Positions 47,091-56,940 are shown, numbered from the stretch's first letter. The stretch is DNA of 64,000 nt from Scytonema hofmannii PCC 7110 (GCF_000346485.2 NZ_KQ976354.1:10498341-10562340); one strand, 5' to 3'. Notes: a model not told the origin generated them from the letters alone. Translations and numbers: made by a program.

Positions 47091-47146
47091 CTAACCCCTT
47101 TACAAAACTTCCGATTGTGCTATGATGGCATAGTCGAGAAGCGAAA

Positions 47147-47218
47147 GGGTCGCTAACTCAACGGTAGAGTACTCGGCTTTTAACCGATTAGTTCCGGGTT
47201 CGAATCCCGGGCGACCCA
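47147..47218 (+). tRNA. tRNA-Lys (anticodon UUU)
   Basis: 72 nt, no encoded CCA. Acceptor arms GGGTCGC/GCGACCC pair perfectly over 7 bp, D-arm ACTC...GAGT, anticodon stem TCGG/CCGA around loop CTTTTAA giving anticodon TTT, T-arm CCGGG-TTCGAAT-CCCGG, discriminator A. All invariant positions inspected are normal. Confidence 0.93.
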
Positions 47219-47229
47219 TAAAAATGTAG

Positions 47230-47249
47230 AGACGCGCCATGGCGCGTCT
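47230..47249. repeat. Perfect 20-nt palindrome AGACGCGCCATGGCGCGTCT
   Basis: It lies 12 nt after the tRNA gene and is followed by a short T-rich stretch. It could serve as its terminator, or is a copy of the GACGCGCC dispersed palindrome known from Nostocales. Confidence 0.6.
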
Positions 47250-47459
47250 TTGTGTAGGTACCAACCCTGGATGACCTTAACGATTCTTCACAGAAAGAAA
47301 CGAAAAAGTTTACGATTAACGAAATATCTTAAAGTTTTTCAACATAAAGCTACAACACTAGTTATAATTTCCTATAAGCTTAAAATAATATTAAAAATAG
47401 CGTAATAATTTACGCTTGTCTTACCCATTAGCTGAACATCACATTTAGGAGGACTATCT

Positions 47460-48539
47460 ATGGCGCTCGTACCCCTGCGACTGCTCTTAGACCACGCAGC
47501 AGAAAACGGTTACGGCATACCTGCTTACAACGTGAACAACATGGAGCAGATTCAAGCGATTATGCAAGCTGCTCAAGAGACAGATAGCCCTGTGATTTTG
47601 CAAGCCTCTAGAGGCGCTCGTAAGTATGCTGGTGAAAACTTCCTGCGTCACCTCATTTTGGCAGCAATAGAAACCTATCCTCACATTCCCATTACCATGC
47701 ACCAGGATCACGGTAATGAACCTGCTACTTGCTACTCAGCTATTAAGAACGGCTTTACCAGCGTCATGATGGACGGTTCGCTGGAAGCCGATGCTAAGAC
47801 CCCCGCTAGCTACGAGTACAACGTCAGCATTACCAGTGAAGTGGTCAAGGTAGCTCACTCGCTAGGTGTCAGCGTTGAAGGTGAACTTGGTTGCTTGGGT
47901 TCATTGGAAACTGGTATGGGTGAACAAGAAGATGGTCACGGTGCTGAGGGTAAGCTTTCCCACGACCAACTGCTGACTGACCCAGATCAAGCTGTTGACT
48001 TTGTGGAACAAACTCAAGTCGATGCTTTGGCGGTAGCTATTGGTACCAGCCACGGTGCTTATAAGTTCACCCGCAAGCCGACCGGGGAAATTCTAGCCAT
48101 CAGCCGCATTGAAGAAATTCACCGCCGTTTGCCTAACACTCACTTGGTAATGCATGGTTCTTCCTCAGTACCTGAAGATTTGCTGGCTCTGATTAACCAG
48201 TATGGCGGTGCAATTCCTGAAACCTATGGTGTACCTGTGGAAGAAATCCAAAAAGGTATTAAGAGTGGTGTACGTAAGGTAAATATTGACACCGACAACC
48301 GTTTGGCTATCACTGCAGCAGTCCGTGAAGCTTTGGCAAAAGATCCCAAGGAATTTGACCCCCGTCACTTCCTGAAGCCCTCTATCAAATATATGCAGAA
48401 GGTTTGTGGCGATCGCTATCAGCAATTTGGTACTGCTGGTAACGCTAGCAAGATCAAGCAAATCTCCCTTGAGGAATTTGCTGCTAAATACGCTAAGGGT
48501 GAACTCAGCGCCATTACAAAAAAAGCTGCCGTTGTCTAA
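47460..48539 (+). CDS. fba: Class II fructose-1,6-bisphosphate aldolase (Calvin-cycle type)
   Basis: 359 residues. Zn-dependent aldolase joining dihydroxyacetone phosphate to glyceraldehyde-3-phosphate, or sedoheptulose bisphosphate in the Calvin cycle. Motifs: [20 protein letters not shown], the metal/substrate region ITMHQDHGN, a middle [20 protein letters not shown] block with the catalytic acid, [11 protein letters not shown] and [10 protein letters not shown], and [19 protein letters not shown] lies 7 nt before the ATG. Length and the GMGEQED variant fit the CbbA-type subfamily. A terminator follows at 48620-48652. Confidence 0.93.
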   Translation: MALVPLRLLLDHAAENGYGIPAYNVNNMEQIQAIMQAAQETDSPVILQASRGARKYAGENFLRHLILAAIETYPHIPITMHQDHGNEPATCYSAIKNGFTSVMMDGSLEADAKTPASYEYNVSITSEVVKVAHSLGVSVEGELGCLGSLETGMGEQEDGHGAEGKLSHDQLLTDPDQAVDFVEQTQVDALAVAIGTSHGAYKFTRKPTGEILAISRIEEIHRRLPNTHLVMHGSSSVPEDLLALINQYGGAIPETYGVPVEEIQKGIKSGVRKVNIDTDNRLAITAAVREALAKDPKEFDPRHFLKPSIKYMQKVCGDRYQQFGTAGNASKIKQISLEEFAAKYAKGELSAITKKAAVV

Positions 48540-48619
48540 TGCAAGACAGATAGGGAAATAGGGACACAGACTTTGCTTGTGTCCCCACATCACTGAGGAT
48601 TCTAGTATTAATAAGACTC

Positions 48620-48652
48620 AACCGGGTGGTGCTTAAGTTCCCCGGTTTTTTG
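48620..48652 (+). terminator. Rho-independent terminator after fba
   Basis: A stem AACCGGG...CCCGGTT (48620-48626 with 48641-48647) followed by a T-run. It overlaps the last codons of the convergent deacetylase gene, so it may stop transcription from the fba side. Confidence 0.65.
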
Positions 48653-50459
48653 TTTTATTTTGTACGAGAACACAAGGTTTATGAGTTGCTGATGCGGGTG
48701 GTAAGAGTGCAACTGCATGAGGTACGGGGCGCGGTTCGTAACGCACTAAAGACTCCCCTTGGTAAACCAAAGCAGCACTTTGACCGGAATCTACCATGAC
48801 AACATCTTGCAACCCTGCTTTAACAAGTGCAACTCCCAAAGATACAGAGTCCACAGACTCTAGAGAAACACCGATAGTGGGTTGTTTGTTTTGATTAATA
48901 CCCCAAAAAGCCCGATGACGAGGTATATCAAAACCATACAGACCATTAAAAGTACTCGCTTCTTGAGGTTGACCGTCTCTAACCAACCATGCTGCTGCTA
49001 CAAAAGCATCAGTCACATCTGGCATTTCAGCCTTTATCCCCTCTAAAGTATTGTGCTTTGTTGAATCAAAAGGAATATAACGTACTGAGTGAGGATTAAT
49101 CAAGACTAAAGGGCGTCCGCCTATTTTTTGAATGTCCCACGCACTGCCAGGAACAAATTGTCTTGTACTCTGGCTGTAGACTGGTCCAATCATGACATTG
49201 GAGTTTAAGAATTTTAAAGAAAAGAAACCCCCATCTATAGCAGCAACAGCATTGGTTCCACTCTTATTTAAAATTTCTGCAACTTGATAGCGGCTATCCG
49301 CGTGAATGGTGATTGGTTTCCCACCAGAAACCAAGACTAAGGGAATTTTGTCAATATTTACGTCATTTTTTTGTATGGGGCTGGTAAAGTCAAAGCCGAT
49401 TTTCCAGCTTGGTAATTTCGGACCACCCCATGCTTCAGTTATCACTTCTCTGATTCTAGATTGGCCAAAGCGGGAAACTGCTAGCAAACTTTCTGATGCA
49501 CCGGCATATTTCTCGTCCGTATCACTCATTGTCAATGCTAGCTGATATCCTGCTTCATGCACGGCATTTGCAACTTGGGCATCATATTTTCCCACAGGAT
49601 AAGTAAAGTAACGAATGGGGATACCTAAATTAGACTCAAGAATAGCTTTGGATTCTACGACTTCTTTTTTAATTTCTTCTGATGGTAGAACTGTTAAATC
49701 CGGCGGGTGGCTGACGCTATGGGAGGCAATTGTCACTAAAGGATCGGTTACCATCTCCTTAAGTTGTTCCCAACTTACGTGAGTTCGACCTACATTGTTG
49801 CCCACTCCTTTGGTGTAAATCGAAAAGACAGCTGGATAGCCATACTTTTTGAGTAAAGGATAAACGTATTCGTAATGTCCCCCGTAACCATCATCAAATG
49901 TTAAGAGAACAGGTTTTTCCGGGAGAGGCACTCCTGTTTGCAGGTGAGTTGTTAACTGGTCTAGAGTAATGGGAGTCATACCATTCTCTTTTAATAACTG
50001 GAAATGCGCTTCTAATTCTTCAGGCGTGACATCAAAAAAGACTTCTTTTTTTGGGAGTATATCGTGATACATTAGAATTGGGACTTTTGCTAGTTTTGCC
50101 CGCTCGTGAAGGTTAATGCCATTGCTGCGATTTAGGAAGGCAAAGACGTATGGACCCAAAGACTCAATGAGGGATGTCAGCCCTATTTTTGGTTGGCTGA
50201 CTACAGTGGACATAAGAGCAAAATTACTAGCGACAAGGGAAAATTGATTGTTAATTCCCATATCAGTGTTACTGCAGCTTTCACTGACCTCAGTAGTATT
50301 TTGAGGTTCGATGACTCTTCTAACACGGCGGGCAACTGCTGGTTCTGGAAGAAAAGCGGAAACCGCAAACAGTCCACAGATCAAGGTATAAAATAAGCTC
50401 TGCGGGCGAAGATTAAGAAATAAGTGCTTCAAGATATAAGTATTTGTCTTTAGTTTCAT
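48633..50459 (-). CDS. Polysaccharide deacetylase fused to phosphodiester glycosidase-like domain
   Basis: 608 residues. N-terminal signal/anchor (LFYTLICGLFAVSAFLPEPA). Then a NodB-type deacetylase: VPILMYHDIL, LLTFDDGYGGH (catalytic Asp and metal Asp), ASHSVSHPPD (metal His), and RYFTYPVGKYD. From about residue 375 a second domain begins: VLVSGGKPITIHADSRYQ, VAAIDGGFFS, RPLVLINP, then SLGVALVKAGLQDVVMVDSG, which matches the NAGPA/phosphodiester-glycosidase fold (G-G-F-F and D-G/S-G motifs). Predicted to remodel cell-envelope or exopolysaccharide glycans outside the cytoplasm. Confidence 0.8.
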   Translation of the reverse strand: MKLKTNTYILKHLFLNLRPQSLFYTLICGLFAVSAFLPEPAVARRVRRVIEPQNTTEVSESCSNTDMGINNQFSLVASNFALMSTVVSQPKIGLTSLIESLGPYVFAFLNRSNGINLHERAKLAKVPILMYHDILPKKEVFFDVTPEELEAHFQLLKENGMTPITLDQLTTHLQTGVPLPEKPVLLTFDDGYGGHYEYVYPLLKKYGYPAVFSIYTKGVGNNVGRTHVSWEQLKEMVTDPLVTIASHSVSHPPDLTVLPSEEIKKEVVESKAILESNLGIPIRYFTYPVGKYDAQVANAVHEAGYQLALTMSDTDEKYAGASESLLAVSRFGQSRIREVITEAWGGPKLPSWKIGFDFTSPIQKNDVNIDKIPLVLVSGGKPITIHADSRYQVAEILNKSGTNAVAAIDGGFFSLKFLNSNVMIGPVYSQSTRQFVPGSAWDIQKIGGRPLVLINPHSVRYIPFDSTKHNTLEGIKAEMPDVTDAFVAAAWLVRDGQPQEASTFNGLYGFDIPRHRAFWGINQNKQPTIGVSLESVDSVSLGVALVKAGLQDVVMVDSGQSAALVYQGESLVRYEPRPVPHAVALLPPASATHKPCVLVQNKTKNRGT

Positions 50460-50723
50460 AATTTTAACGAAAACAATTCTGCCTCCTAAGCGTAGTTTGA
50501 CTGCGATCGCAGCAACGCCTACACATTATGGCTTTTTTTTCTCAAAATACAATGTAAAATCTTTAAAAAAGATTAAGTATAAAATAAGGCTTGCTTAAGT
50601 GTTACAAAAAAGGATGAAGTAGGTCGGATTATAGGGGTTTTTAAATTAAGGAACCGCAGCCTGTAGCAGACGCACGCGGATAAATATGTACTTCATTTGG
50701 ATGAGAACAACGATGGTAGCTTA

Positions 50724-50946
50724 GGGACTTCCAATAAAAAACTGTCCCAAAATTTCTTGTGGTGCGGGCGTCCCCGCCCGCCACTCATGCAGGACGGAGA
50801 CGCCCGCCACTCATGCAGGACGGAGACGACCGCCACTCATGCAGGACGGAGACGCCCGCCACTCATGCAGAACGGACCCCCCCGCCACTCCTGCAGGACA
50901 GGCGGGGACGCCCGTCCCACATTCCTGGGATAATTTATTTCTTGGA
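50724..50946. repeat. GC-rich MITE-like repeat with internal 26-nt tandem array
   Basis: It begins GGGACTTCCAATAAA and ends TTTATTTCTTGGA, which are inverse to each other. Inside, a 26-nt unit (ccactcatgcaggacggaga + cgcccg) is repeated about five times. The units are contiguous, with no spacers, so this is not a CRISPR. A second, shorter copy is at 59580-59702. Confidence 0.75.
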
Positions 50947-51037
50947 TATCTCTTATCCTGAGATGACTGGATGGGATAGGAAAAATGTTCCTTTCGTTTT
51001 CGTTTTGTGTTCGTTAGAGAAATTGGAGCAACAGAAT

Positions 51038-51145
51038 ATGGTACATTTCGCAGAAATAATCGAGCCGCAAAATGTTAAGGAATTATACAATAAATTTGGG
51101 TTTAACGAAGATGGTGCAGATAGTGATATCGCTGCAGCTAGTTAG
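51038..51145 (+). CDS. Possible 35-residue small protein
   Basis: ATG at 51038 with GGAG about 8 nt upstream; product MVHFAEIIEPQNVKELYNKF then GFNEDGADSDIAAAS. Amphipathic helix then acidic tail. It is the only plausible frame between the repeat and the Uma2 gene. No family known. Confidence 0.3.
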   Translation: MVHFAEIIEPQNVKELYNKFGFNEDGADSDIAAAS

Positions 51146-51203
51146 TGCCAATATCTAGTACAAAAATGCTTCTTTACATAAAAACAAGTCGAGGTAAGAG
51201 CGG

Positions 51204-51773
51204 ATGACGACAACCACAACAACCGAAAAAATTTGGTGGACAACTGCCGATCTAGAGCTATTTCCAGATGACGGAAAACATTATGAAATCATTGACGGAG
51301 AATTATTTGTGACTAAAGCACCTCACTGGAAACATCAAGAAGTTTGTGTAAAAATAGGTACACAATTAGAAATCTGGTCAATTCAGACTGGATTGGGAAG
51401 AGTGGCCTTTGCACCAGGTATCATTTTTACTGATGCTGACAACGTAATTCCTGATGTGGTTTGGGCAAGTCATCAACGATTAACAGAATTATTGGATGAA
51501 GCAGGACATTTGACAGGTGCGCCAGAATTGGTAATAGAGGTATTGTCTCCTGGAGAAAAGCAGGAAAAGCGAGACCGTGAGTTAAAATTAAAACTTTATT
51601 CAATTCAAGGAGTAAATGAATATTGGATTTTTGACCGCGAAAGGCAAAAGGTGGAAATTTACCGTAGAGAAAATGCTATTTTGAAACTAGCTGCAACTTT
51701 GTATAAAGATGATAATTTAACCAGTCCTCTTTTGCCAGAATTTAGTTGTTCTGTTGAACGTTTGTTTGGATGA
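51204..51773 (+). CDS. Uma2-family (DUF820) putative restriction-fold endonuclease
   Basis: 189 residues. PD-(D/E)XK layout: YEIIDGELFVTKAP at the start, the catalytic core NVIPDVVWAS (Asp), LVIEVLSPGEKQEKRDRELK (Glu, then Lys), LYSIQGVNEYWIFDRERQKV and a C-terminal strand set. These proteins are extremely numerous in cyanobacteria; their function is unproven, with nuclease activity inferred from the fold. Confidence 0.88.
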   Translation: MTTTTTTEKIWWTTADLELFPDDGKHYEIIDGELFVTKAPHWKHQEVCVKIGTQLEIWSIQTGLGRVAFAPGIIFTDADNVIPDVVWASHQRLTELLDEAGHLTGAPELVIEVLSPGEKQEKRDRELKLKLYSIQGVNEYWIFDRERQKVEIYRRENAILKLAATLYKDDNLTSPLLPEFSCSVERLFG

Positions 51774-52032
51774 TAAGTACAAACACTGGATAAATTGGGG
51801 ATTTTTGCTAACATCAACTCGTAGGATAATTCAGATACCTAGTCTGTGCATTTAAGCTACTATGAACACACAACTGGTAGACTCTTTAGCGTAAATTATT
51901 CAGTTCCCAATTCTCAAAAGTAGGGGCGCGGCGACCTTGCACCCCTACAGATGGTGTGGTTCATTTATAGAAAAATTGTTGTGAAACTATCCTGAAAAAG
52001 AACAGTTTCCAGCCCTCAAAATCAAAGAAAGG
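51774..52032. other. Short intergenic region
   Basis: Contains the dispersed hairpin taggggcgcggcgaccttgc-acccctac (51922-51949). Nothing else supported. Confidence 0.4.
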
Positions 52033-52848
52033 TTAAACAAAAATGCGGTGTTGTAAGCTGGGCATTTGACGGCGCACTTGTTCAATTCGCGAAGGGTTAA
52101 TTTCTGCGATCGCCACTCCTGGTTTTTCCCCGGCATCAGCTAAAATGACTCCCCAAGGATCGATAATCATAGCGTGTCCGTGGGTTTGACGGCGAGCATA
52201 GTTAAGTCCTGTTTGGGCTGGAGCAATGACATAGCAGGTGTTTTCGATAGCACGGGCTTGTAAAAGAACTTGCCAATGATCTTTGCCAGTAAAAGCTGTA
52301 AAGGCAGCAGGAACAAATAAAACATCCCCATTTTTATGGGCTATGTGTCGGTAAAGTTCGGGAAAGCGGACATCATAGCAGACGGAAAGCCCTATATTAC
52401 CCAATTCTTCTGAAAAGTGGACGGGAGGAAGTTGTTCGCCTGCCATCACTGTACTGGATTCTCGATAGGTATTGCCGTCAGGAACGTTAACATCAAATAA
52501 ATGGACTTTGTGGTAGCGGGCAAGTTCTTGACCGCTAGGATCGATGAGTAGGGCAGTATTGTAAACTTTCTTGCCATCATCTACTGGAACTGGAAAGCCG
52601 CCACCTAAGATAGTCACTTGATAGCGTTGCGCCATCGTTTTGAGAAATTTTTCCGAGTCGCGGGCGATCGCCAGAGCTTGAGCCATTTTTTCACTTTCCT
52701 CTCCCATAAAAGGAAAATTTTCTGGCAATCCAATTAATTCAGCACCCTGGCGCACGGCTAAATCGATGAATTCCTCAGCTTGTGCCAAGTTTTTTTCTAA
52801 ATTAGGCACACTGGTCATTTGAATAGCGGCGGCTAAATAAGATTTCAT
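52033..52848 (-). CDS. Carbon-nitrogen hydrolase (nitrilase superfamily, Nit-type amidase)
   Basis: 271 residues from the ATG at 52846-52848; an upstream ATG at 52914 adds 22 residues with no family resemblance and overlaps a repeat-poor leader. The Glu-Lys-Cys triad is visible: LIGLPENFPFMG, ARYHKVHLFDVNVP and GLSVCYDVRFPEL. The YHKVHLFDVNVPDG and VYNTALLIDP blocks place it near deaminated-glutathione amidase/omega-amidase (Nit1/Nit2). It likely repairs deaminated glutathione or hydrolyses an omega-amide. Confidence 0.85.
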   Translation of the reverse strand: MKSYLAAAIQMTSVPNLEKNLAQAEEFIDLAVRQGAELIGLPENFPFMGEESEKMAQALAIARDSEKFLKTMAQRYQVTILGGGFPVPVDDGKKVYNTALLIDPSGQELARYHKVHLFDVNVPDGNTYRESSTVMAGEQLPPVHFSEELGNIGLSVCYDVRFPELYRHIAHKNGDVLFVPAAFTAFTGKDHWQVLLQARAIENTCYVIAPAQTGLNYARRQTHGHAMIIDPWGVILADAGEKPGVAIAEINPSRIEQVRRQMPSLQHRIFV

Positions 52849-52928
52849 AGATTTAAAACGAAATAGTAGATGTTTGTGAGAAGAGAAGGGAGTGAGAGAA
52901 CAAATGATACTCAATGCCCCATGCTCAC

Positions 52929-54848
52929 CTAAGGTTTACTACTGGGAGTTGGAGTTGGATTCATAAGTTGACTTGGTACAAGTTTACTTGGTGGAAGTTG
53001 TTCTGTGGTAATCAGGGCTTCCATCACTGTCTTCACAACTGGTGCAGCAACGGTACTACCAAAAGCGTACTGTCCTTTTGGCTCATCTACCAACGCCAAC
53101 ACTACATAACGGGGAGCTTCTACTGGCATAATACCCACAAAGCTAGTGATTTTAGCCCCAATGAGATATCCGCCTGAGGCACTGGCTTTTTGAGATGTAC
53201 CTGTTTTACCAGCAATTCGGTATCCAGGAATTTGAGATGCTTTTCCTGTTCCATCATCAACTACAGTTTCCATCATTTCTATAACTTTGCGGGTGGTTGC
53301 ATAGGAGAAGATTTGGCGAGGGGCTGGTCGTATGGGCGAATAGTGGACTTGTCCTTTACTATCGACAAGAGCTTTAACTACATGAGGCGAGACTAATTTA
53401 CCACCATTGGCTAAAGCGCCATGCATTTGTACTAGCTGCAATGCTGTTAAAGAAAAGCCCTGACCAAAGGAAGTTGTTGCGGGTTCAACTGGCGTGGCAA
53501 GAAATTGTTCTTGACTTTTTAGCTGACTGTTTACCGCAAAAGGCAAATCTGTATCAACATTTTGCCCCAAGCCCAAACGTTCCAGCCAACCATAATAAAC
53601 GGATGGTCGCAATTTTTGAATAATTTGCACCATGGCAATATTGCTAGAATTTTGCAAGACTTGAGCTATGTTCATCCGTCCAAAACGTTTGTTTTCGGCA
53701 TTTCTAATTGTGCGATCGGTAACTTGAATTGACCCAGTATCGTTGAATGTGTCTTCAGGTTTGATAATTCCTTCTTCTAAGGCAATAGCTATATTTAACG
53801 GTTTAAAGGTTGAACCAGGTTCGTAAAGATCTGCTACCGTCCAGTTTTTAAACAGTGAAATATCTGCTTTGGAATACTCATTTGCATCATAAGTGGGTTG
53901 GCTCACTAGAGCAAGTATGGAACCATCCCAAGCATCCATAACAATAACTGCTCCCCGTTTTGCCTTATATTTTTTCATCTGCTCTTTCAGTGCAAAACGG
54001 GCAACTCTTTGCAAGCGGTTATCAAGAGTTAATTGCAATCGCAGGTCATCAAAATTGAGAAAGCCTTCTGGGGCATAATCTGGCATGATTGCTCCGTTCC
54101 CCGCTCTACTAAGGCGCATGGTTTGAACGGAACGCTCTAGTAATTTTTCTTGACTGTATTCCACACCTGCTTGACCCCGACGGTCAACATTGACATATCC
54201 TACCACTTCTGAAACTAAATCTTGCTGTGGGTAAAATCGAGAATATTTCTGAATTAACTCCAGCCCATTTAGGTGAAGTGCACTCAGGCGATCGGCAACT
54301 TCTTCTGGTAAAGCTAGGGCTAATGTAATGCCAGTTTTTTTGTTCTCAAATTTTTTTTCTAAGTCAGTTGCATCTCGATCCAATACAGCCGCAAGCTGTA
54401 CAGCCATATCTTTGTTAGATTTTGAAAACAGCTTGGGATGGGCGTATAAAGTGTAAACAGGACGGTCAATTGCTAGCAAATCTCTGTTCCGCTCCACAAC
54501 AGGACGACGAGGCATAAAAGGTCGTAAATTAACCATCTGTTGATTTCGTGCTCTTTCTGTTAGCTTTGACCCGCGCACGATTTGTAATTGATATAAATTA
54601 AAACCCAGCCCAAGCCCAGCAGTAAAAAGTAGCCCCCAAACTATCAACAATCGGGTTTTAGTTTTACTAACTCCATCGCGTAAGCGAGCTTCCAAACGTT
54701 CTGTTGGGGGGACTAACGGAACTTGTTCGTAGGTTTGTTCAATAAGTTTGTTGTGTGCAACTTGTTTTGAACCTCTTTGTCGTCGTTTGATAAACTCAGG
54801 TTTGGGAAAAGTTCCAAATCTTGTTCTGCTTGGTGGTGATTTTTGCAT
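52929..54848 (-). CDS. ftsI: Peptidoglycan D,D-transpeptidase (FtsI/PBP3, class B PBP)
   Basis: 639 residues. One N-terminal membrane helix (LLIVWGLLFTAGLGLGFNLY, about 69-88), a dimerisation/pedestal domain with RNQQMVNLRPFMPRRPVVER, and a transpeptidase domain with YEPGSTFKP (nucleophile Ser of S-x-x-K), a SSN motif (NSSNIAMV) and KTG (AGKTGTSQKA). It cross-links septal peptidoglycan and works with FtsW. Directly downstream of an FtsL-like gene, as in the dcw-cluster order. Confidence 0.9.
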   Translation of the reverse strand: MQKSPPSRTRFGTFPKPEFIKRRQRGSKQVAHNKLIEQTYEQVPLVPPTERLEARLRDGVSKTKTRLLIVWGLLFTAGLGLGFNLYQLQIVRGSKLTERARNQQMVNLRPFMPRRPVVERNRDLLAIDRPVYTLYAHPKLFSKSNKDMAVQLAAVLDRDATDLEKKFENKKTGITLALALPEEVADRLSALHLNGLELIQKYSRFYPQQDLVSEVVGYVNVDRRGQAGVEYSQEKLLERSVQTMRLSRAGNGAIMPDYAPEGFLNFDDLRLQLTLDNRLQRVARFALKEQMKKYKAKRGAVIVMDAWDGSILALVSQPTYDANEYSKADISLFKNWTVADLYEPGSTFKPLNIAIALEEGIIKPEDTFNDTGSIQVTDRTIRNAENKRFGRMNIAQVLQNSSNIAMVQIIQKLRPSVYYGWLERLGLGQNVDTDLPFAVNSQLKSQEQFLATPVEPATTSFGQGFSLTALQLVQMHGALANGGKLVSPHVVKALVDSKGQVHYSPIRPAPRQIFSYATTRKVIEMMETVVDDGTGKASQIPGYRIAGKTGTSQKASASGGYLIGAKITSFVGIMPVEAPRYVVLALVDEPKGQYAFGSTVAAPVVKTVMEALITTEQLPPSKLVPSQLMNPTPTPSSKP

Positions 54849-54900
54849 AAAATTTGTTAGTTGTTAGTTGTTAGTTGTTAGTTGTTAGTTGTTAGTGAGC
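54849..54900. repeat. TTGTTAG heptamer array
   Basis: About six TTGTTAG units between the ftsL-like stop and the ftsI start. They start within a few bases of the ftsI ATG and displace any Shine-Dalgarno sequence. Confidence 0.85.
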
Positions 54901-54934
54901 AAATCACAAATAACAAATAACCACTAACCAATAA

Positions 54935-55618
54935 TTAATATCCCGTTGGATTTAAAGTTTCCTGTTGGATTTCAGAAATTGGTGTTTTGGAATCTGTAGA
55001 TGGGGGGGTTGAAGTCACAGGGGCAGGATTTACAAAAATCATGCGTTCGGGAGTGGGTGATAGTAGTTTTTCTGGTTGTTTCTGTGCTTGTTTTGCCATG
55101 TTGCTTTTTAGCACCCCGTTAGTTGTCATCAATTGTCGTTCTTGGCGGTTTAGGTTTTGCAGTTTGCGGTATGATTGGCTCCAAAGTTCCTGCGAATAAA
55201 CAGTTAATCCATAAACTACAAGCGTTACAATGACTAACAAGAATGCTGCTATAGATGAATAACGATGTATCGCGTACAGGCGGAACAACCACAAAGGGAA
55301 AGCCTGAGCGGAAGGCATAACAGGAATATTTCTTACTTTTGGTTTGTTTACCTCTGTCCTAGGAAAGGAAGTTTTTTGGGGACTGAACGGGTTAATTGCA
55401 GCGCGCTGTAGTGGAGGCAGAGGATTTTGTGATGAGTGTCTTCGTTGTTTGGAAGACTCTGGAGTTGGGTTCGCTCTGAACTGCTTTGCGCGAAGGGCAA
55501 CTTCTTGATGTGTGGAAAGTTTTTTTTGGTTGCCATTCGGGCGTTTTTTGGCACTTTTAACTGCTGATTGAGACAAGCTGCCCGTTGCAGAAACACCTGA
55601 TTTGCGAGCAATAGACAT
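54935..55618 (-). CDS. FtsL-like divisome protein
   Basis: 227 residues. A basic disordered cytoplasmic part (to ~105), one membrane helix near 120-137 (YSSIAAFLLVIVTLVVYGLT), then a leucine-zipper-like coil (SYRKLQNLNRQERQLMTTNG) and a proline/serine-rich tail. Topology and position directly upstream of ftsI match FtsL, which bridges FtsB/FtsQ and FtsI/FtsW. Sequence conservation in FtsL is low, so the assignment rests on architecture and synteny. Confidence 0.65.
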   Translation of the reverse strand: MSIARKSGVSATGSLSQSAVKSAKKRPNGNQKKLSTHQEVALRAKQFRANPTPESSKQRRHSSQNPLPPLQRAAINPFSPQKTSFPRTEVNKPKVRNIPVMPSAQAFPLWLFRLYAIHRYSSIAAFLLVIVTLVVYGLTVYSQELWSQSYRKLQNLNRQERQLMTTNGVLKSNMAKQAQKQPEKLLSPTPERMIFVNPAPVTSTPPSTDSKTPISEIQQETLNPTGY

Positions 55619-56085
55619 AATTTGTTTGGATAAAAAATACTGTAATGCTATGTGGTTGACTGCTGACTATTAACTGTTAACCGTCAATTAATCAAATAAC
55701 ACCCTACACTGAATCAACGTATTCGGATAGGTAGCTGCACTAATCTTTGCATTCTCCCTGAAAACCAAGTCTCTCAAGGAAACGAGGTTTTTTGGCAATT
55801 TTTACTAAAAATTTGATACCCTAATCATTGAGGCATCGCATTGCCTTAGTATGACAACCCCTAGCCTCTACAGGCAAGAGTGTGCAAGAAATATATTTTT
55901 TGGTATCATTACTCGATTGGGAAGTTCATCCACCATGTTTTCTTGCCTTCTGCCTATATCCATAGGAAGAATCGAAACCTTTTCTTGCAATGTGTATTCC
56001 AAAGTCACTTAAAAAAAAGCAACAAATAGGGTATCGTATTCAACAGGCTAAATTCGTTCTTGCCGCAATTGGTGAAAGAGGAGTT
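55619..56085. other. Intergenic region between ftsL-like and lipoprotein genes
   Basis: About 470 nt, divergent promoters expected. I see no gene or convincing repeat. Confidence 0.4.
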
Positions 56086-56289
56086 ATGAAAGTAAAAATC
56101 CTTGGCATTACCTTGATGTTAAGTCTCGCAGCAGCTCTTGGTGCATGCGAGAGCAGCACTACACCCACTGGTGGTGACACATCATCACCTGCTAGTACTT
56201 CTGCACCGGCTACTGAACCCACTGACACTGGCGCAGCGTCTCCTGCACCAACTGCTACGGGTAGCCCAACTGCAAGCCCCAGCCCCTAA
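56086..56289 (+). CDS. Small Pro/Thr/Ser-rich lipoprotein
   Basis: 67 residues from the ATG at 56086 (AGAGGAG just upstream). A lipoprotein signal MKVKILGITLMLSLAAALGA-C with lipobox L-G-A-C, then an unstructured tail of Pro, Thr, Ser, Ala and Gly (TPTGGDTSSPASTSAPATEP). An earlier in-frame start at 55990 would bury the signal and was rejected. Probably anchored in a membrane; role unknown. Confidence 0.72.
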   Translation: MKVKILGITLMLSLAAALGACESSTTPTGGDTSSPASTSAPATEPTDTGAASPAPTATGSPTASPSP

Positions 56290-56515
56290 GTTCTTATTTC
56301 AAAACAGCCTATCGATCAATTGACATTGTTGCAGAGCTTCTCACGAAAATTAAGTAAGTCAACATTTTCAAATACAAACTTAGGTGGATGGCTGTGTTTT
56401 GAGCAGGCATGAGACATTCGCTCTTGCTGTTGGCTAAATTTTCACAATCCCGTGTGGTGCTTGCCTTACCAGAGTAATCGATCTGGTAGTATTCTTTAAC
56501 CTTACCAGGTTTATG

Positions 56516-56550
56516 AAGAAACCCGGTTTCTAAGTGAAGCCGGGTTTCTT
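56516..56550. terminator. Hairpin AAGAAACCCGG...CCGGGTTTCTT
   Basis: A perfect 11-bp stem (56516-56526 with 56540-56550). It is a dispersed cyanobacterial repeat. The stem may end transcription of the lipoprotein gene; no real T-run follows. Confidence 0.5.
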
Positions 56551-56607
56551 AGTAGCATCCCACGGAGAAGTTCTCCCCACTCCCAACTCCCCACTCCCCA
56601 CTCCCTC

Positions 56608-56931
56608 TTGTTCTTGATTGTGAAGCGAATTACACTTATCGTTTTAAGCGTTAGCACTACCATTATGGTAGGGTTAAATAACCGCTTGGCGTTGGTTATG
56701 GCATTACCACCATTACAAGACATACCGGAAGAAATTTTGCGGATGGAAATTGTTACGGCTGCGCGATCGCCTATTGATGGTAGTCTTGTTAGTGCTTCTG
56801 AGTATTCAAAGTTACAATTACAACTTTCAGTAAGTCCTCCTCCGAAACTCGATCCCAAGATAAGAGACCAAGTTTTTCTATTACGGATACGTAAACTTTT
56901 ACTTCAGATTTTTCCTTTTTTAGACATATAG
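56608..56931 (+). CDS. Hypothetical exported or membrane-anchored protein
   Basis: 107 residues if the TTG at 56608 is used; a GTG at 56620 is equally possible. A hydrophobic N-terminus (LIVLSVSTTIMVGLNNRLAL), then PPLQDIPEEILRMEIVTAAR and SPIDGSLVSASEYSKLQLQL, a basic amphipathic end. Preceded by a C-rich tandem, so a ribosome site is unclear. Not recognised beyond this. Confidence 0.5.
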   Translation: MFLIVKRITLIVLSVSTTIMVGLNNRLALVMALPPLQDIPEEILRMEIVTAARSPIDGSLVSASEYSKLQLQLSVSPPPKLDPKIRDQVFLLRIRKLLLQIFPFLDI

Positions 56932-56940
56932 TGGATGGGC

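Noticed and set aside
50760-50930. Possible CRISPR array (26-nt repeats)
   Set aside because: The units are directly contiguous with no unique spacers and vary from unit to unit; no cas genes nearby.
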